A stretch of 64,000 nucleotides of DNA from Candidatus Opimibacter iunctus (GCA_016716665.1 JADJVH010000013.1:97660-161659); one strand, 5' to 3'; positions 53,044-63,050 are shown, counted from the stretch's first letter. Made by a program: numbers and translations. Notes: a model not told the origin generated them from the letters alone.

Positions 53044-54874
53044 TGGCCATGTCCGGGCAAAGCCCCTTACGCCAGTTGTTTTATTATCTCAGGCCTTATA
53101 AGGGGCCTTTGATAATGAATATTCTGAGTAATATCCTGATGGCCTTGTGCATGGTGATCAGTATCCCGATCATTATTCCTTTTTTTCAGATACTATTCGG
53201 AAGGGTTACACCTTCACTGGAGCCGGTTGCATTCAGCATCAATCATATCCAATCATGGCTTGAATATGTTTTCGGGCAATTGGTCAGGACGTATTCTCAA
53301 GAAACTGCGCTGATCATAGTGTGCATCACGTTTGTCCTGATCTTTCTCCTCAAGAATATTTTCCGTTACCTGGCAGTAGTCTTTATGGCCCAGGTGAGGA
53401 ATGGAATCGTCAGGGATCTTCGCGGTGCGATCTATGGCAAATACATGCAGCTGCCCCTGGCCTTTTTTACCCGTGGTAAGAAGGGTGATTTTTTGTCCAG
53501 GATCAGTACGGATGTGCAGGAGATCGAGTATTCCATCCTCAATGTGATGGAGGCCCTCTTCAAGGAACCCATTGTGATTATCGGGAGTATCACCTTTATG
53601 CTGTTTACCAGTGTCAAGCTAACGTTGTTTGTCTTTGTCCTGATATTGTTTACAGGCTTCATTGTCGGACGCATCAGCCGTAATCTCAAGCGTAAATCCA
53701 AAGTGGTGCAGGAGCAATTGTCCGACCTGATGATTCACGTAGAGGAAAGCCTCAATGGCATGCGTATCGTCCAGGGTTTCAATGCCCAGGAGTATCAGCA
53801 AGGCCGTTTTGGAAAGATCAATAACGAATATCGCAAACTGCTCACACGCATCATGTATCGCAGGGATCTTTCCTCTCCGCTGTCTGAAGTGTTGGGCATC
53901 ACGATTGTAGCTGTGCTGCTATGGTACGGTTCATTGCTGGTGTTCAAGTCGGAAATTAAGCCAGAGACTTTTTTTTGCATTTCTCTATGCTTTTTTTCAA
54001 TGTGATCGCTCCGTCCAAGTCTTTTTCATCCGCTTATTATAATATTCAGAAAGGCCTTGCGGCAGTAGAACGTGTAAATGAGGTCCTCGATAATACAGAA
54101 GAGATCAGGCAGGCACCGGATGCAAGGCCAATCCACACCTTTGAAAAGGAAATCACCTTTGAAAATGTAGGCTTCAGGTATAATGCCAATGGAGAATGGG
54201 CACTGCGCAACATCAACCTGCGCATACCCAAGGGTCAGGTGATTGCCATTGTAGGGACTAGTGGTTCCGGGAAATCGACCCTGTCAGATTTGTTGCCACG
54301 ATTTCATGACGTGACTGAAGGAAGTATATCTATTGATGGTACAGACATCAGGCAGTTGAACATCAAGCAGCTGAGGGGCCTGATGGGTATTGTCAACCAG
54401 GATCCCGTCCTGTTTCATGATACCCTGTTTAACAATATCGCTTTCGGTAACCCCACAGCTACACTTGATGAAGTGGTCAATGTCGCAAAGATTGCCCAGA
54501 TCCATGATTTCATTATGAATACACCTCAGCAATACAATACGATTGTAGGTGACAGGGGAAGTACATTGAGCGGGGGAGAAAGGCAGCGGATTACACTTGC
54601 AAGGGCACTATTGGCCAATCCTCCGATTTTGATTCTTGACGAAGCGACCGCTTCACTGGATTCAAAATCTGAAAGGTTAGTACAGGAAGCGTTATCGCGG
54701 GTCATGGAAGGACGAACCTCCATCGTCATTGCACACAGATTGTCTACCATTCAATATGCTGATCAGATTATAGTATTAAAGGATGGCCAGATCGTTGAGT
54801 CAGGGGATCATGCTACCTTGATGCAACGTCAGGGAGAGTATGCTAAATTTGTCGGACTCCAATGGATGCAATGA
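53043..54874 (+). CDS. MsbA-like ABC exporter, fused TM-ATPase (frameshifted)
   Basis: About 609 aa when corrected. The membrane domain covers the first 320 residues (LRDLRGAIYGKYMQLPLAFFTRGKKGDFLSRISTDVQEIE); the ATPase domain has Walker A IVGTSGSGKST, signature STLSGGERQRI and Walker B ILILDEATASLD. Between KPETFF and NVIAPSKSF the frame moves by two: T8 at 53969-53976 and T7 at 53991-53997 each appear to hold one T too many. Correction gives FFAFLYAFFNVIAPSKSF, as in homologues. Substrate is probably lipid A or another lipid. TAATG overlap with accC and ATGA overlap with the next gene. Confidence 0.9.
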
Positions 54875-55962
54875 TCAATAGAATAATCCTGTCCTGCCTT
54901 TTCATGTTTGCACTGGGTATTATACATGCCCAGCAGATGAATTGGAGCAGGCTTACAGAAGATACATTGTACTATGGCATGGATTATCTGCCTGATCAAA
55001 GATTGTCCACTACGCCCGGCCCGGCTCAGACATGGGATTTTCGCTCGCTGAAAGCGCCGTACTCACTCAGCAGGCGGATTATCATGTCTGGTGTAAGGGA
55101 GGGCAAGACCTATGCCAACCTGGTCAATGGAAAGCAGACAGATGCGATCATGGCTATAGATGGCAAGTCAACCCAGATGATCCAGGTGATTGAAGACAAT
55201 CCTGTTTGCCCTGGTGGCAGGCTGACATATTCATTAACGCCTGCGTATAAACCTTTTTTTAGCGGCGTACTCGGAGAACATTACACTTATAGGGGCAAGA
55301 TGGTAACCACTTTTGCATGGCCGCGAAACATGACCTGTAACTGGACCCCTCCTCAGTTGCCGGATTCCTGTCGGATCACCATCACCATAGCCGAGGAGAC
55401 AGCAGTGGATGCTGAAGGAACGCTCTATCTGCCGACAGAGATCAGTCAGGTATATCGTCAAAAGGTGAATGTCAAGCGGGCCATAAAAATCGAAACCAGG
55501 ACAGGCTTCCTGTGGAGGGACGTGACTACACTTATTCCCGGAGTACGCCTGATCACAAATACATCCTTGTTGAGGTTCGTATCCTCTACATCCGGCCTGC
55601 AATTGATTGAGGTCGAACTCGATGATCAGCAAATGCCTGTCCGTGTAGAGTTTAAGACCCATCCGATGGTGACGCGCGTCTTTACAGAAGAACCTGACAA
55701 GCCAGATATTTTTGCCTACCCAAACCCCACTTATGATATAGTGCGGTTTCAGCTTTCGGATCTTCCATATGGGAAGTACAAAGTGAAAATATTCAATATC
55801 CTCGGGGTAGCTGTCAGTGAAGTGGAAACAGAAGTAGATCAACGTCGTAAAGCCATTTCAGTTGATCTCAGCGAGATGCAACGCGGAACTTATCTTTTTC
55901 GCCTGCAGGACAAATCCGGCAGGACGATCAAGACCAAGCGTGTAGTCCTGCTCGAATCCTGA
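54871..55962 (+). CDS. T9SS type-A sorting-domain protein of unknown function
   Basis: 363 aa. Signal peptide to about residue 20 (IIHAQQ), a central beta-rich domain of about 250 residues without recognised family (NWSRLTEDTLYYGMDYLPDQR), and a C-terminal Por_Secre_tail domain (IFAYPNPTYDIVRFQL, GKYKVKIFNILGVAV, MQRGTYLFRLQDKSGRTIKTKRVVL). The start ATG (54871) overlaps the stop of the ABC exporter gene (ATGA), so the two are coupled. Secreted or surface-bound through the T9SS. Confidence 0.88.
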   Translation: MINRIILSCLFMFALGIIHAQQMNWSRLTEDTLYYGMDYLPDQRLSTTPGPAQTWDFRSLKAPYSLSRRIIMSGVREGKTYANLVNGKQTDAIMAIDGKSTQMIQVIEDNPVCPGGRLTYSLTPAYKPFFSGVLGEHYTYRGKMVTTFAWPRNMTCNWTPPQLPDSCRITITIAEETAVDAEGTLYLPTEISQVYRQKVNVKRAIKIETRTGFLWRDVTTLIPGVRLITNTSLLRFVSSTSGLQLIEVELDDQQMPVRVEFKTHPMVTRVFTEEPDKPDIFAYPNPTYDIVRFQLSDLPYGKYKVKIFNILGVAVSEVETEVDQRRKAISVDLSEMQRGTYLFRLQDKSGRTIKTKRVVLLES

Positions 55963-55977
55963 TCTCAACAATATTTC

Positions 55978-56913
55978 ATGCTCAATTTCACTGGTGAGAT
56001 AGCTTCATGTTGGCGTGAATTTTCACCCGGACCATTGCAGGATTTTCAATTACCTGATCGTAGTACTTCATTAAAGATGTTGAGACTTGATCTCATCAGG
56101 TCATGGGCTTCAGGCAATAAATACTTCAAGCTCAAGTATGTCATGCATGAAGCACTTTCTTCAGGCATACAGACGATCGTAAGCAAAGGCGGGATGTTTA
56201 GTAATCACCTTGCTGCATTGTCAGAGGCATGCCTGTCCTTTAATCTTCACCTGGTAGCAGTGGTTCGAAGCTATGCCCCGGACGAACTGAATCCAAGTAT
56301 TCAAAGGCTTAAAGCCAAAGGACATGAGATCATCTATTTGCCTCCTTCGGATTATAGGTCATTTGATACAGAGGAGTCTGCACGATTATTTCCCGGAGCA
56401 CTTTTTATTCCAGAAGGAGGCTTAAGCGAATCAGGAATCAGGGGAACATCAGAGATAATGCAGGGTTGTCTTGAATGTAATCCTTCACACATTGTAGTGG
56501 CCGGTGGGACGATGGGTACAGCTTGTGGTATAGTTGCTGCTGCGCCAACATCAGTGAAAGTGATCATTGTACGAGCATGGAAAGGGTGCACCCATTCGTA
56601 TTTCTCCGAAATCCTGGAAAGATTTTCCGTCCATCCAGCATGCACATGGGACATTTGGCCTGATTACCATTTTGGAGGATTCGGAAAATTCAACGATCAG
56701 CTGATTTCATTCATGTCTCAGTTTACACAAGACACCCAAATTCCATTGGATCCTGTATACACCGGCAAAGTCATGTATGCAATGGATGATAAAATGCGGT
56801 CAGGTTTTTTCAATGACAGCGATTCCATCATAGCGCTACACACTGGGGGCATGCAGGGGCTAGCAGGATTTAAGTACCGCTTTCCGGAGGAGTGGGGTAG
56901 CTATCAGCCATGA
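55978..56913 (+). CDS. PLP-dependent ACC deaminase/D-cysteine desulfhydrase family protein
   Basis: 311 aa, beta-family PLP fold. The PLP lysine is K51 in SGNKYFKLKYV; SKGGMFSNHLAALSEAC is the substrate loop, and VVAGGTMGTACGIVAA binds the phosphate. The family includes 1-aminocyclopropane-1-carboxylate deaminase and D-cysteine desulfhydrase; Bacteroidota members are usually assigned only at family level. It begins 16 nt after the type-A cargo gene and converges with purN. Confidence 0.88.
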   Translation: MLNFTGEIASCWREFSPGPLQDFQLPDRSTSLKMLRLDLIRSWASGNKYFKLKYVMHEALSSGIQTIVSKGGMFSNHLAALSEACLSFNLHLVAVVRSYAPDELNPSIQRLKAKGHEIIYLPPSDYRSFDTEESARLFPGALFIPEGGLSESGIRGTSEIMQGCLECNPSHIVVAGGTMGTACGIVAAAPTSVKVIIVRAWKGCTHSYFSEILERFSVHPACTWDIWPDYHFGGFGKFNDQLISFMSQFTQDTQIPLDPVYTGKVMYAMDDKMRSGFFNDSDSIIALHTGGMQGLAGFKYRFPEEWGSYQP

Positions 56914-56930
56914 TCTTCAGCCGGGCTTGC

Positions 56931-57527
56931 TTAAGGCAATGTAGAAGCTCCGTTGATCCAATTTTCAATCACTACTGGAAACCACGTGTGTTCGGATTGT
57001 AAAACCTTTCGCGCTATTTCTTCTGCAGTATCTTCTGCATTCAGTTGCACCTGATGTTGAAACAGAATTCTACCTTCATCATAATGCTCGTTGACCTCAT
57101 GGATAGTGATCCCGGACACGGTGTCGCCTGCTGATTTAACGGCCTCATGGACATGATGTCCATACATGCCTTTGCCTCCGTATTTGGGCAATAAGGCTGG
57201 ATGTATGTTGATGATGTGTCCGCTGTATTCATGAATCAACCAATCCGGAATAAGGGATAGAAACCCTGCAAGGACGATATGTGTTATGCCTGAAGTTTCA
57301 AGCACCGGCAAAATGATCTCCGGGTGTGACCAGTATTTTTTGCTGACATATACGGATTCAATGCCATGCCTGTCCGCAACCTGCAGGACGCCGGCATCAG
57401 CACGATTGGTGAGGATCAGGCTGACGGCAATGTAAGGATGTGATTTAAAGTAAGTGCAGATTTTATCAGCATTGCTGCCTCCGCCTGAAGCGAAGATCGC
57501 CAGCTGTGCTTTATCCCCTGATGGCAT
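56931..57527 (-). CDS. purN: Phosphoribosylglycinamide formyltransferase
   Basis: 198 aa from the ATG 57525-57527. FASGGGSNADKI at the N-terminus, HIVLAGFLSLIPDWLI, the catalytic NIHPALLPKYGGKGMYG (Asn-His) and HYDEGRILFQHQV (Asp). It formylates GAR with 10-formyl-THF in purine synthesis. The start overlaps the end of the DUF4835 gene by 17 nt; a longer frame to 57554 is possible but less likely. Confidence 0.93.
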   Translation of the reverse strand: MPSGDKAQLAIFASGGGSNADKICTYFKSHPYIAVSLILTNRADAGVLQVADRHGIESVYVSKKYWSHPEIILPVLETSGITHIVLAGFLSLIPDWLIHEYSGHIINIHPALLPKYGGKGMYGHHVHEAVKSAGDTVSGITIHEVNEHYDEGRILFQHQVQLNAEDTAEEIARKVLQSEHTWFPVVIENWINGASTLP

Positions 57528-58434
57528 TGTACTTAGCGCTGTTGGCCGGATCAAGTTTACGCATAGTGTCGTAGACTGCTGTCTTTTGAGTACGGGATGC
57601 GTTTTTCATGATAGCGACGATCTCATCACTCTTGGCACTCAGGAACATCAGCACACCAATACTGTTTGGATAGGCAGCATTTGTTTTTTCTACTTCTTTC
57701 AATGCATCCACCATAGTCACCATGGAGGCTTCAAGATTCATGTGCATGACATCGAGGCTCTTGCGGTGATAGTTATACCATGCTTCCCTGAATGACGTAA
57801 ATCGGGGGCTGAGCATGTTTTCCATGATCCAGTATCTCGTGGTCTTACGGTTGAGCGACTGCCATCCTTTATCTGCATCTGATACGGCGGAAGGCACCTG
57901 GTTGATGATGTTCTGCGCTCTGCGAAAGTATTCATCCCCGCCGTTTGGGGTAAAGCTCTCCGCGTCAAGGCCTAATATGAGTTGCACATAGTATGAGAAA
58001 ACAGCGGAAAGATTGTCTTTAAAAAACTCTGTGCCGTTTTCTATGGGTTGAAACTCCTGGTAGTTGATCACGACATCACGGTCCACGTGATTGATCAGGA
58101 CAGTCTTGTATTCAGTACCATAGACCGGACGGATGGCTTTCATGGCGATATCTGCAGTGAAGGCATTGCCACCGAGCTCTGCGGTGATATTGACAGAGAA
58201 ATTACAGTCTATTTTTTCATAAGGCTTGTATTCATCATTGGTCCAACGCTCCTGGTTGAGAAATTCTTTGAGATCTTTTTCCAGCGTCTTGAAGACAGCT
58301 GGATCAGTAGCCTGTAGCTTGGGGGTGCTGACCGTAACTGCTGCATTCAACTCCTGTGCACGAACATCCGTGTACATTGAAATGAGCATGATTAAGCAAA
58401 GGAAGGGGAACAAACTATTTTTTGGCATTTGCAT
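57511..58434 (-). CDS. DUF4835 family protein (PorD-type)
   Basis: 307 aa. Signal peptide to about residue 26 (DVRAQE), then a conserved Bacteroidota domain starting with LNAAVTVSTPKLQATDPAVFKTLEKDLKEFLN-like region and including YKPYEKIDCNFSVNITAE, FTADIAMKAIRPVYGTEYKTVLINHVD and LGLDAESFTPNGGDEYFRRAQNI. In annotation this family is called DUF4835 or T9SS protein PorD; the role is not well defined. It overlaps coaBC by 20 nt; a start at M3 (58428) is possible. Confidence 0.88.
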   Translation of the reverse strand: MQMPKNSLFPFLCLIMLISMYTDVRAQELNAAVTVSTPKLQATDPAVFKTLEKDLKEFLNQERWTNDEYKPYEKIDCNFSVNITAELGGNAFTADIAMKAIRPVYGTEYKTVLINHVDRDVVINYQEFQPIENGTEFFKDNLSAVFSYYVQLILGLDAESFTPNGGDEYFRRAQNIINQVPSAVSDADKGWQSLNRKTTRYWIMENMLSPRFTSFREAWYNYHRKSLDVMHMNLEASMVTMVDALKEVEKTNAAYPNSIGVLMFLSAKSDEIVAIMKNASRTQKTAVYDTMRKLDPANSAKYNAIRG

Positions 58435-59629
58435 GTATCATTTGGTGGACGGCCTGGGCAATATCATGGGCAACTGCCCGCTTGGACTTTAACTCAAAGT
58501 GCTCTTCTTTATTGTCCGGAAAGAGAAAGGAAACTTTATTGGTGTCATGCCCAAAACCCGCACCGTTGTCACGGGGATTGTTGAGGACGATCATGTCCAT
58601 ATTTTTCCTGGTCATTTTTTCCCGCGCATGTTTTTCTCCGTCTTTTGTTTCGAGCGCAAAGCCAATGAGTCGTTGACCTGGCTTTTTGAGCTTACCTAAT
58701 GAAGCAGCAATATCCGGGGTAGGCACAAGCTCAAGGGTAAGGGCCTCAGTACCTTTTTTTATCTTTTCGTCAGCGACACGTGTAGGTTTATAATCCGCTA
58801 CTGCAGCAGCAAGGACTGCCACATCCGCATGAAGAAACTGAAGCATGCACGCTGCAAGCATTTCATCAGCAGTCGTGACTCGTTCTATTTGGATATGTGG
58901 ATTGTCAGGCAATACACTTTCAGGACCTAATACAAGGTGGACCTCAGCTCCGCGTTTTGCAAATTCTTCCGCCACAGCGACGCCCATCTTGCCGGTTGAA
59001 TGATTGCCAATATACCGTACAGGATCTATAGCCTCATAGGTCGGGCCTGCGTTGACGAGGACTTTTAGTCCATTCATGTCCTCGCGGTAGTGGAAATAAT
59101 CATGGAGATGGGATAGAATTTCTTCAGGCTCGGCTAATCTGCCAGGGCCAGAAAGTCCACTCGACAGTTCACCGATACCCACATCTATGATAAAATTACC
59201 ATAAGACTGTAGCCGGCTGATATTTTCAGCGGTAGATGGATGATCCCACATATCCAAGTCCATAGCGGGTGCAAAGAACACAGGACACCTGGCAGAGAGA
59301 TAGGTAGCGGTAAGCATATCTGATGCCAGACCGAGTGCGCAACGTGCCAGCGTATGTGCTGTGGCCGGAGCAACAATCATGGCATCTGCCCATAAGCCCC
59401 ATTCCACATGGTTGGTCCATTCGTCGTCACGATGTACATCAGTGGCAACCGGATTACGGCTCAGGGTCGAAAAAGTCAATGGAGATACAAAGGCACTGGC
59501 AGAGGCTGTCATGATGACACGGACATCACAACCTTCCTTCATCAGGAGACGAAGCAGAATGGCCGATTTGTATGCGGCAATGCTGCCCGAAACGCCTAAT
59601 ACGATCTTCTTTCCGTGTAGTGATGACAT
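58415..59629 (-). CDS. coaBC: Bifunctional phosphopantothenoylcysteine decarboxylase/phosphopantothenate-cysteine ligase
   Basis: 404 aa. CoaC half: KIVLGVSGSIAAYKSAIL, the His/FMN region (DDEWTNHVEWGLW, ATAHTLARCALGLASDMLTATYLSARCPVFFAPAMDLDMW). CoaB half: LVNAGPTYEAIDPVRYIGNHSTGKMGVAVAEE and ALETKDGEKHAREK. It makes 4'-phosphopantetheine for CoA. It sits between omega and DUF4835, which is the common order in the phylum. Confidence 0.96.
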   Translation of the reverse strand: MSSLHGKKIVLGVSGSIAAYKSAILLRLLMKEGCDVRVIMTASASAFVSPLTFSTLSRNPVATDVHRDDEWTNHVEWGLWADAMIVAPATAHTLARCALGLASDMLTATYLSARCPVFFAPAMDLDMWDHPSTAENISRLQSYGNFIIDVGIGELSSGLSGPGRLAEPEEILSHLHDYFHYREDMNGLKVLVNAGPTYEAIDPVRYIGNHSTGKMGVAVAEEFAKRGAEVHLVLGPESVLPDNPHIQIERVTTADEMLAACMLQFLHADVAVLAAAVADYKPTRVADEKIKKGTEALTLELVPTPDIAASLGKLKKPGQRLIGFALETKDGEKHAREKMTRKNMDMIVLNNPRDNGAGFGHDTNKVSFLFPDNKEEHFELKSKRAVAHDIAQAVHQMIHANAKK

Positions 59630-59658
59630 GCCTTACCGTTGAAGTATCAGGAAGTCAG

Positions 59659-60021
59659 CTACTCGATTTCTTCGGTCAGGTCATCTTCCTTTACCACCGG
59701 TTCAGGATAGCGCCATTCCAGGTCACCGCTGAGAAACTCTTCTGTTGCCAGGATGGTAGGGCTGGCCATCTTTTCATAAGAACGGGAGATTTCTATCTGC
59801 TCCTTGTTTTCGTGGATTTCCTCAATGGTCTCCGTAACGACTACGAACTCTTCAAGTTTGTCATGAAGTTCTTTCTTCAGTTCCGCAGACAGTTGACGGG
59901 CACGCTTGGAGATGACCGTGATAGACTCATAGATGTTACTGGATCTGGAAGCCATGTCTTTGATATCTCTTGCCTTGACATTAGGATCCATGGCGTTAGC
60001 CAGGTTTTTAATACTACTCAT
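59659..60021 (-). CDS. rpoZ: DNA-directed RNA polymerase omega-like subunit
   Basis: 120 aa. The RpoZ/RPB6 core is weak but recognisable: ASRSSNIYESITVISKRARQLSAELKKELHDKLEEF near residues 25-63, then ETIEEI and an acidic tail with a YEKMASPTILATEEFLSGDLEW stretch typical of the Bacteroidota form. Omega helps assemble RNA polymerase. Overlaps bamD by 4 nt (ATGA). Confidence 0.85.
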   Translation of the reverse strand: MSSIKNLANAMDPNVKARDIKDMASRSSNIYESITVISKRARQLSAELKKELHDKLEEFVVVTETIEEIHENKEQIEISRSYEKMASPTILATEEFLSGDLEWRYPEPVVKEDDLTEEIE

Positions 60022-60689
60022 TTGGACAGATTTTTTGATTCAGATTCTATTTGTTTGTATAGTTCTTTGGCGTCTCTGGCATGCGGCCCCTCAGGGTAGC
60101 GATTGATGTAATCTTTGTATCTGGTCTTGGCTTCTTCAAATCGTTCAGCCCGCCTTTCGTAGATACTGTTACTTGTGATACCCTGGCTGTATGCTTTCAT
60201 TTCAAGTTTGGACCTCAGTTCATCGATGAGTTCATTACACTGTGGGACCCTTTCGCTGTCAGGGTATTTATTGGCAAAATCCTGGAAAGCATTGATCGCC
60301 TCGATGGAAGGTTCCTGGTCGAGACGAAAGGAAGGAGATTGCTTGTAATATGAATAGGCGATCATATAATCAGCCTCTTCAGCAAAATTGCTGTAGGCAA
60401 AGGTGTTGGAGAAATTGGTGAAATAGGTAGCGGCCAGTGCATAGCTTCCCAATTGATAATGGGTGTAGGCATACTTGAAAAATAACTCCTCACCTTCTCT
60501 TGTTCCCCGGTACTGGTTGAGGATTAGTTCCATGAGCGTCTGGGCCCTCAGGTAGTCCCCCTTGTCATAGTATTTGATCGATTCTGTGAGGATACGCGGT
60601 GGATCATTGCTGAGACGAACCTGCTCAAAACCGCTCTTGCAGGAAGTCAATAGACTGAAAATCAATATGATGTATAGTGAAAACCGCAT
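60018..60689 (-). CDS. bamD: Outer membrane protein assembly factor BamD
   Basis: 223 aa lipoprotein; lipobox LLTSC with the cysteine near residue 17. Five tetratricopeptide-like repeats follow: ESIKYYDKGDYLRAQTLMELIL, FFKYAYTHYQLGSYALAATYF, EEADYMIAYSYYKQSPSF, INAFQDFANKYPDSERVP, and RYKDYINRYPEGPHARDA. It binds BamA and guides barrel insertion. The -7 box TATCTTTG (60712-60719) lies 23 nt upstream, so bamD is probably the first gene of bamD-rpoZ-coaBC-DUF4835-purN. Confidence 0.93.
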   Translation of the reverse strand: MRFSLYIILIFSLLTSCKSGFEQVRLSNDPPRILTESIKYYDKGDYLRAQTLMELILNQYRGTREGEELFFKYAYTHYQLGSYALAATYFTNFSNTFAYSNFAEEADYMIAYSYYKQSPSFRLDQEPSIEAINAFQDFANKYPDSERVPQCNELIDELRSKLEMKAYSQGITSNSIYERRAERFEEAKTRYKDYINRYPEGPHARDAKELYKQIESESKNLSK

Positions 60690-60711
60690 TTACGCTTTTT
60701 GAAATAGTGTG

Positions 60712-60719
60712 CAAAGATA
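60712..60719 (-). promoter_or_regulatory. Predicted -7 element of the bamD-to-purN unit
   Basis: TATCTTTG on the minus strand followed by CACAC, close to the ATG at 60689. No good -33 box was found. Confidence 0.5.
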
Positions 60720-60769
60720 GGGAATATTGTGTTATCCATTGCTTTTCCTTCCCCTTGTCAATCAGGGTT

Positions 60770-62290
60770 TTAGCTCATTTTTGAAGAAGGATCAGGGAGG
60801 GATTCCAGGGATGCCGCCAGGGCTCTGTCATTGCTTAGCCTGGGCACCTTGTTTTGTCCCCCTAGTTTTCCAATAGATTGCATATAACGCTTGAACGAAC
60901 CAGGGGGCAGATTTCGTACAATCAGGGGTTGAAGGATTTTTCCTTCGATCAGGTCCTGGTAATACAGGTTTTGCAAAGTCATAGCTTCGTCCAGTGCAGA
61001 AGCAAATGCTTCTATATCCTTTGGGGGTTCACCAAATTCAATCCACCATTCATGATATGGCTTCTGGCCGTCCCCGGGATTAACCTGAGGCGCTACTGTA
61101 AATTCTGTCACCAGGCATGGATGCTTTTCAACAGTCTGCTTCAACGCTTCCTCTACTTCTTTCGCGATGACATGCTCTCCAAAAGCCGAAATAAAATGCT
61201 TGATCCTGCCTGTTACTTTTAAGCGGTATGGGTTCTTGGAAACAAAGGCAACTGTATCACCAATAGAGTAGGCCCAAAGCCCTGCATTTGTACTCATGAC
61301 CAGGGCATAGTCCACTCCCGTCTCCACATTTTCCAGTGTCAGCCGGGTAGGATGCGCATTATCGATTTCTGCTGTGGGGACGAATTCAAAAAAGATACCT
61401 GAATGGCACTGAAGCAATAACCCGCCACTTGAATCTTCCTGGTCCTGGAAAGCAATAAAGCCTTCAGATGCCGGATAGGTTTCCAGGCTTGGTATTCGAC
61501 CACCAGTCAATCGCTCCAACTGGTCACGGTAGGGTTCAAAGTTGACACCACCGTAGACAAACAACTGCAGGTTGGGGAACAGGTCTTTTATGTTTTGTTT
61601 ACCGGAAAGTTCAAGCAGCCTTTCATAGTACATCTGAACCCAGGGCGGAATGCCACTGATAAGCCGCATATCCTCTTGCAAGGTCTCTTCAGCAATCTTA
61701 TCCACTTTTGTCTCCCAATCTTCAATGCAGTTAGTCGTATAGGATGGCATCTGGTTTGACCGCAGCCATGAAGGAATCCAGTGATTGACAATACCCGATA
61801 ACCGGCCTGTTGGAATGCCTCCTTTTTCTTCAAGCACAGGCGATCCGGACAGGAAGATGACCTTGCCATCAAACAGGTTTTTCAGATTGAGCTTAGCAGC
61901 GATATTGAAGAGGGCATTACGTGCATTGTTGATATGGTTATGGATGCTGTCCCTCGTTATCGGAATATATTTTACCCCGCTCGTCGTACCGGAGGTTTTT
62001 GCAAAATAGACAGGCATGCCTGGCCAAAGAACATTCTCTTCACCGGCAATGATCCTGTCAATGTATGGGCGTAAGGCTTCATAGTCGCGTATCGGAACCA
62101 GCTTTGCAAAATCCTTATGATCATTGATCTGGTCGAAGTTGTGCTTTCTGCCAAAGGCAGTTGACTTTCCTTTTTTTATGAGGGAGGCAAAGGTCTCTGC
62201 CTGATGTGCCACAGCTAATGTCGCATCACGTGCTATGCGCTTTTGTGTGTAGGTTGCGGCAACACTGATCAACCGGCTCTTGATACCCAT
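60770..62290 (-). CDS. GH3-family adenylate-forming enzyme (auxin-responsive promoter-like)
   Basis: 506 aa. ATP motif FAKTSGTTSGVKYIPIT near residue 100, the central VYGGVNFEPYRDQLERL and YPASEGFIAFQDQE blocks, and a C-terminal PGSFKRYMQSIGKLGGQNKVPRL segment. Plant GH3 enzymes join amino acids to jasmonate or auxin; bacterial ones have no assigned substrate. The ATG at 62290 follows the lolA stop by 5 nt; a TTG at 62299 would overlap it. It is thus transcribed with lolA. Confidence 0.9.
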   Translation of the reverse strand: MGIKSRLISVAATYTQKRIARDATLAVAHQAETFASLIKKGKSTAFGRKHNFDQINDHKDFAKLVPIRDYEALRPYIDRIIAGEENVLWPGMPVYFAKTSGTTSGVKYIPITRDSIHNHINNARNALFNIAAKLNLKNLFDGKVIFLSGSPVLEEKGGIPTGRLSGIVNHWIPSWLRSNQMPSYTTNCIEDWETKVDKIAEETLQEDMRLISGIPPWVQMYYERLLELSGKQNIKDLFPNLQLFVYGGVNFEPYRDQLERLTGGRIPSLETYPASEGFIAFQDQEDSSGGLLLQCHSGIFFEFVPTAEIDNAHPTRLTLENVETGVDYALVMSTNAGLWAYSIGDTVAFVSKNPYRLKVTGRIKHFISAFGEHVIAKEVEEALKQTVEKHPCLVTEFTVAPQVNPGDGQKPYHEWWIEFGEPPKDIEAFASALDEAMTLQNLYYQDLIEGKILQPLIVRNLPPGSFKRYMQSIGKLGGQNKVPRLSNDRALAASLESLPDPSSKMS

Positions 62291-62295
62291 ATCGA

Positions 62296-62958
62296 TCAAT
62301 CGAGTCTGAGGTCTTCAACATAGACACCGGGATAGGAGGCTTTGTTAAAGGTGAAAAGTTTTTGCGCATCCATGGTAGCAGGGTAGGTGATGGAGGTGAT
62401 ACTCATATCCTGCCGCATACCATCACTTGACAAGGCATTGATAAAACTCAATACCCCGTTTTTAATACCAATGGTAAACTTGGAATATTCTTCAAACCGG
62501 CCTTTCAATGGTTTGCCTTCTATGATGGAAACACCATCTGCACGTGTTCCCGCCAATACAAAGACGAGATCATCAGCGGTATGAAGGCTCAGAAAATCCT
62601 GCGGGCTGATCCAATCCTGTCCGTTTGACTCATTGTAGATGTTCACTTCGTTAGGGCCCTTGAGATGCACCCATCGCGTTTTGCCATCAGAGATGATCGC
62701 GTAGTCCTTGAGTTGCAGGTTATATGATTTTCCAGACTGGTATAAGACCCCCTCACTTGTTACAGGTGCATTTCCGGGCATAGTGACCTTCAGCTTGAAG
62801 TTGATCTGTGCATTCTTTGAGCCGAAGGATTGACCAGCCTTGGTCAGCATACTGATGGCTTCAGGATCAGAGTCCTTGGCAGAAAGATACTGGGACTGGG
62901 CGGTGCTCAGGGAAAATGCCGAAAGCAATACTACTACAAGGATGAATAATGGCTTCAT
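62296..62958 (-). CDS. LolA-like outer membrane lipoprotein carrier
   Basis: 220 aa. Signal peptide to about residue 20 (LSTAQ), then the LolA half-barrel: SFGSKNAQINFKLKVTMPG, GVLYQSGKSYNLQLKDYAIISDGKTRWVHL, and FTIGIKNGVLSFINALSSDGMRQDMSI. LolA carries lipoproteins across the periplasm; Bacteroidota homologues are more diverged. It lies downstream of ftsK on the same strand, as in many genomes of the phylum. Confidence 0.87.
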   Translation of the reverse strand: MKPLFILVVVLLSAFSLSTAQSQYLSAKDSDPEAISMLTKAGQSFGSKNAQINFKLKVTMPGNAPVTSEGVLYQSGKSYNLQLKDYAIISDGKTRWVHLKGPNEVNIYNESNGQDWISPQDFLSLHTADDLVFVLAGTRADGVSIIEGKPLKGRFEEYSKFTIGIKNGVLSFINALSSDGMRQDMSITSITYPATMDAQKLFTFNKASYPGVYVEDLRLD

Positions 62959-62988
62959 AAGAGATATACGATGGATCTAACCTGACAA

Positions 62989-62996
62989 CGCAAAAT
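62989..62996 (-). promoter_or_regulatory. Predicted -7 element of the lolA-GH3 unit
   Basis: TAATTTTG on the minus strand, 31 nt before the lolA ATG. No clear -33 box. Confidence 0.4.
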
Positions 62997-63050
62997 TAGA
63001 TCAAAAGTAACATCTCTGACCGCTAAGGAAAGGTTAATGGAACCTCCTGG

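Noticed and set aside
55234..55842. 202-codon open frame on the minus strand opposite the type-A cargo gene
   Set aside because: Antisense to a gene with a signal peptide and a Por secretion tail; no supporting features.
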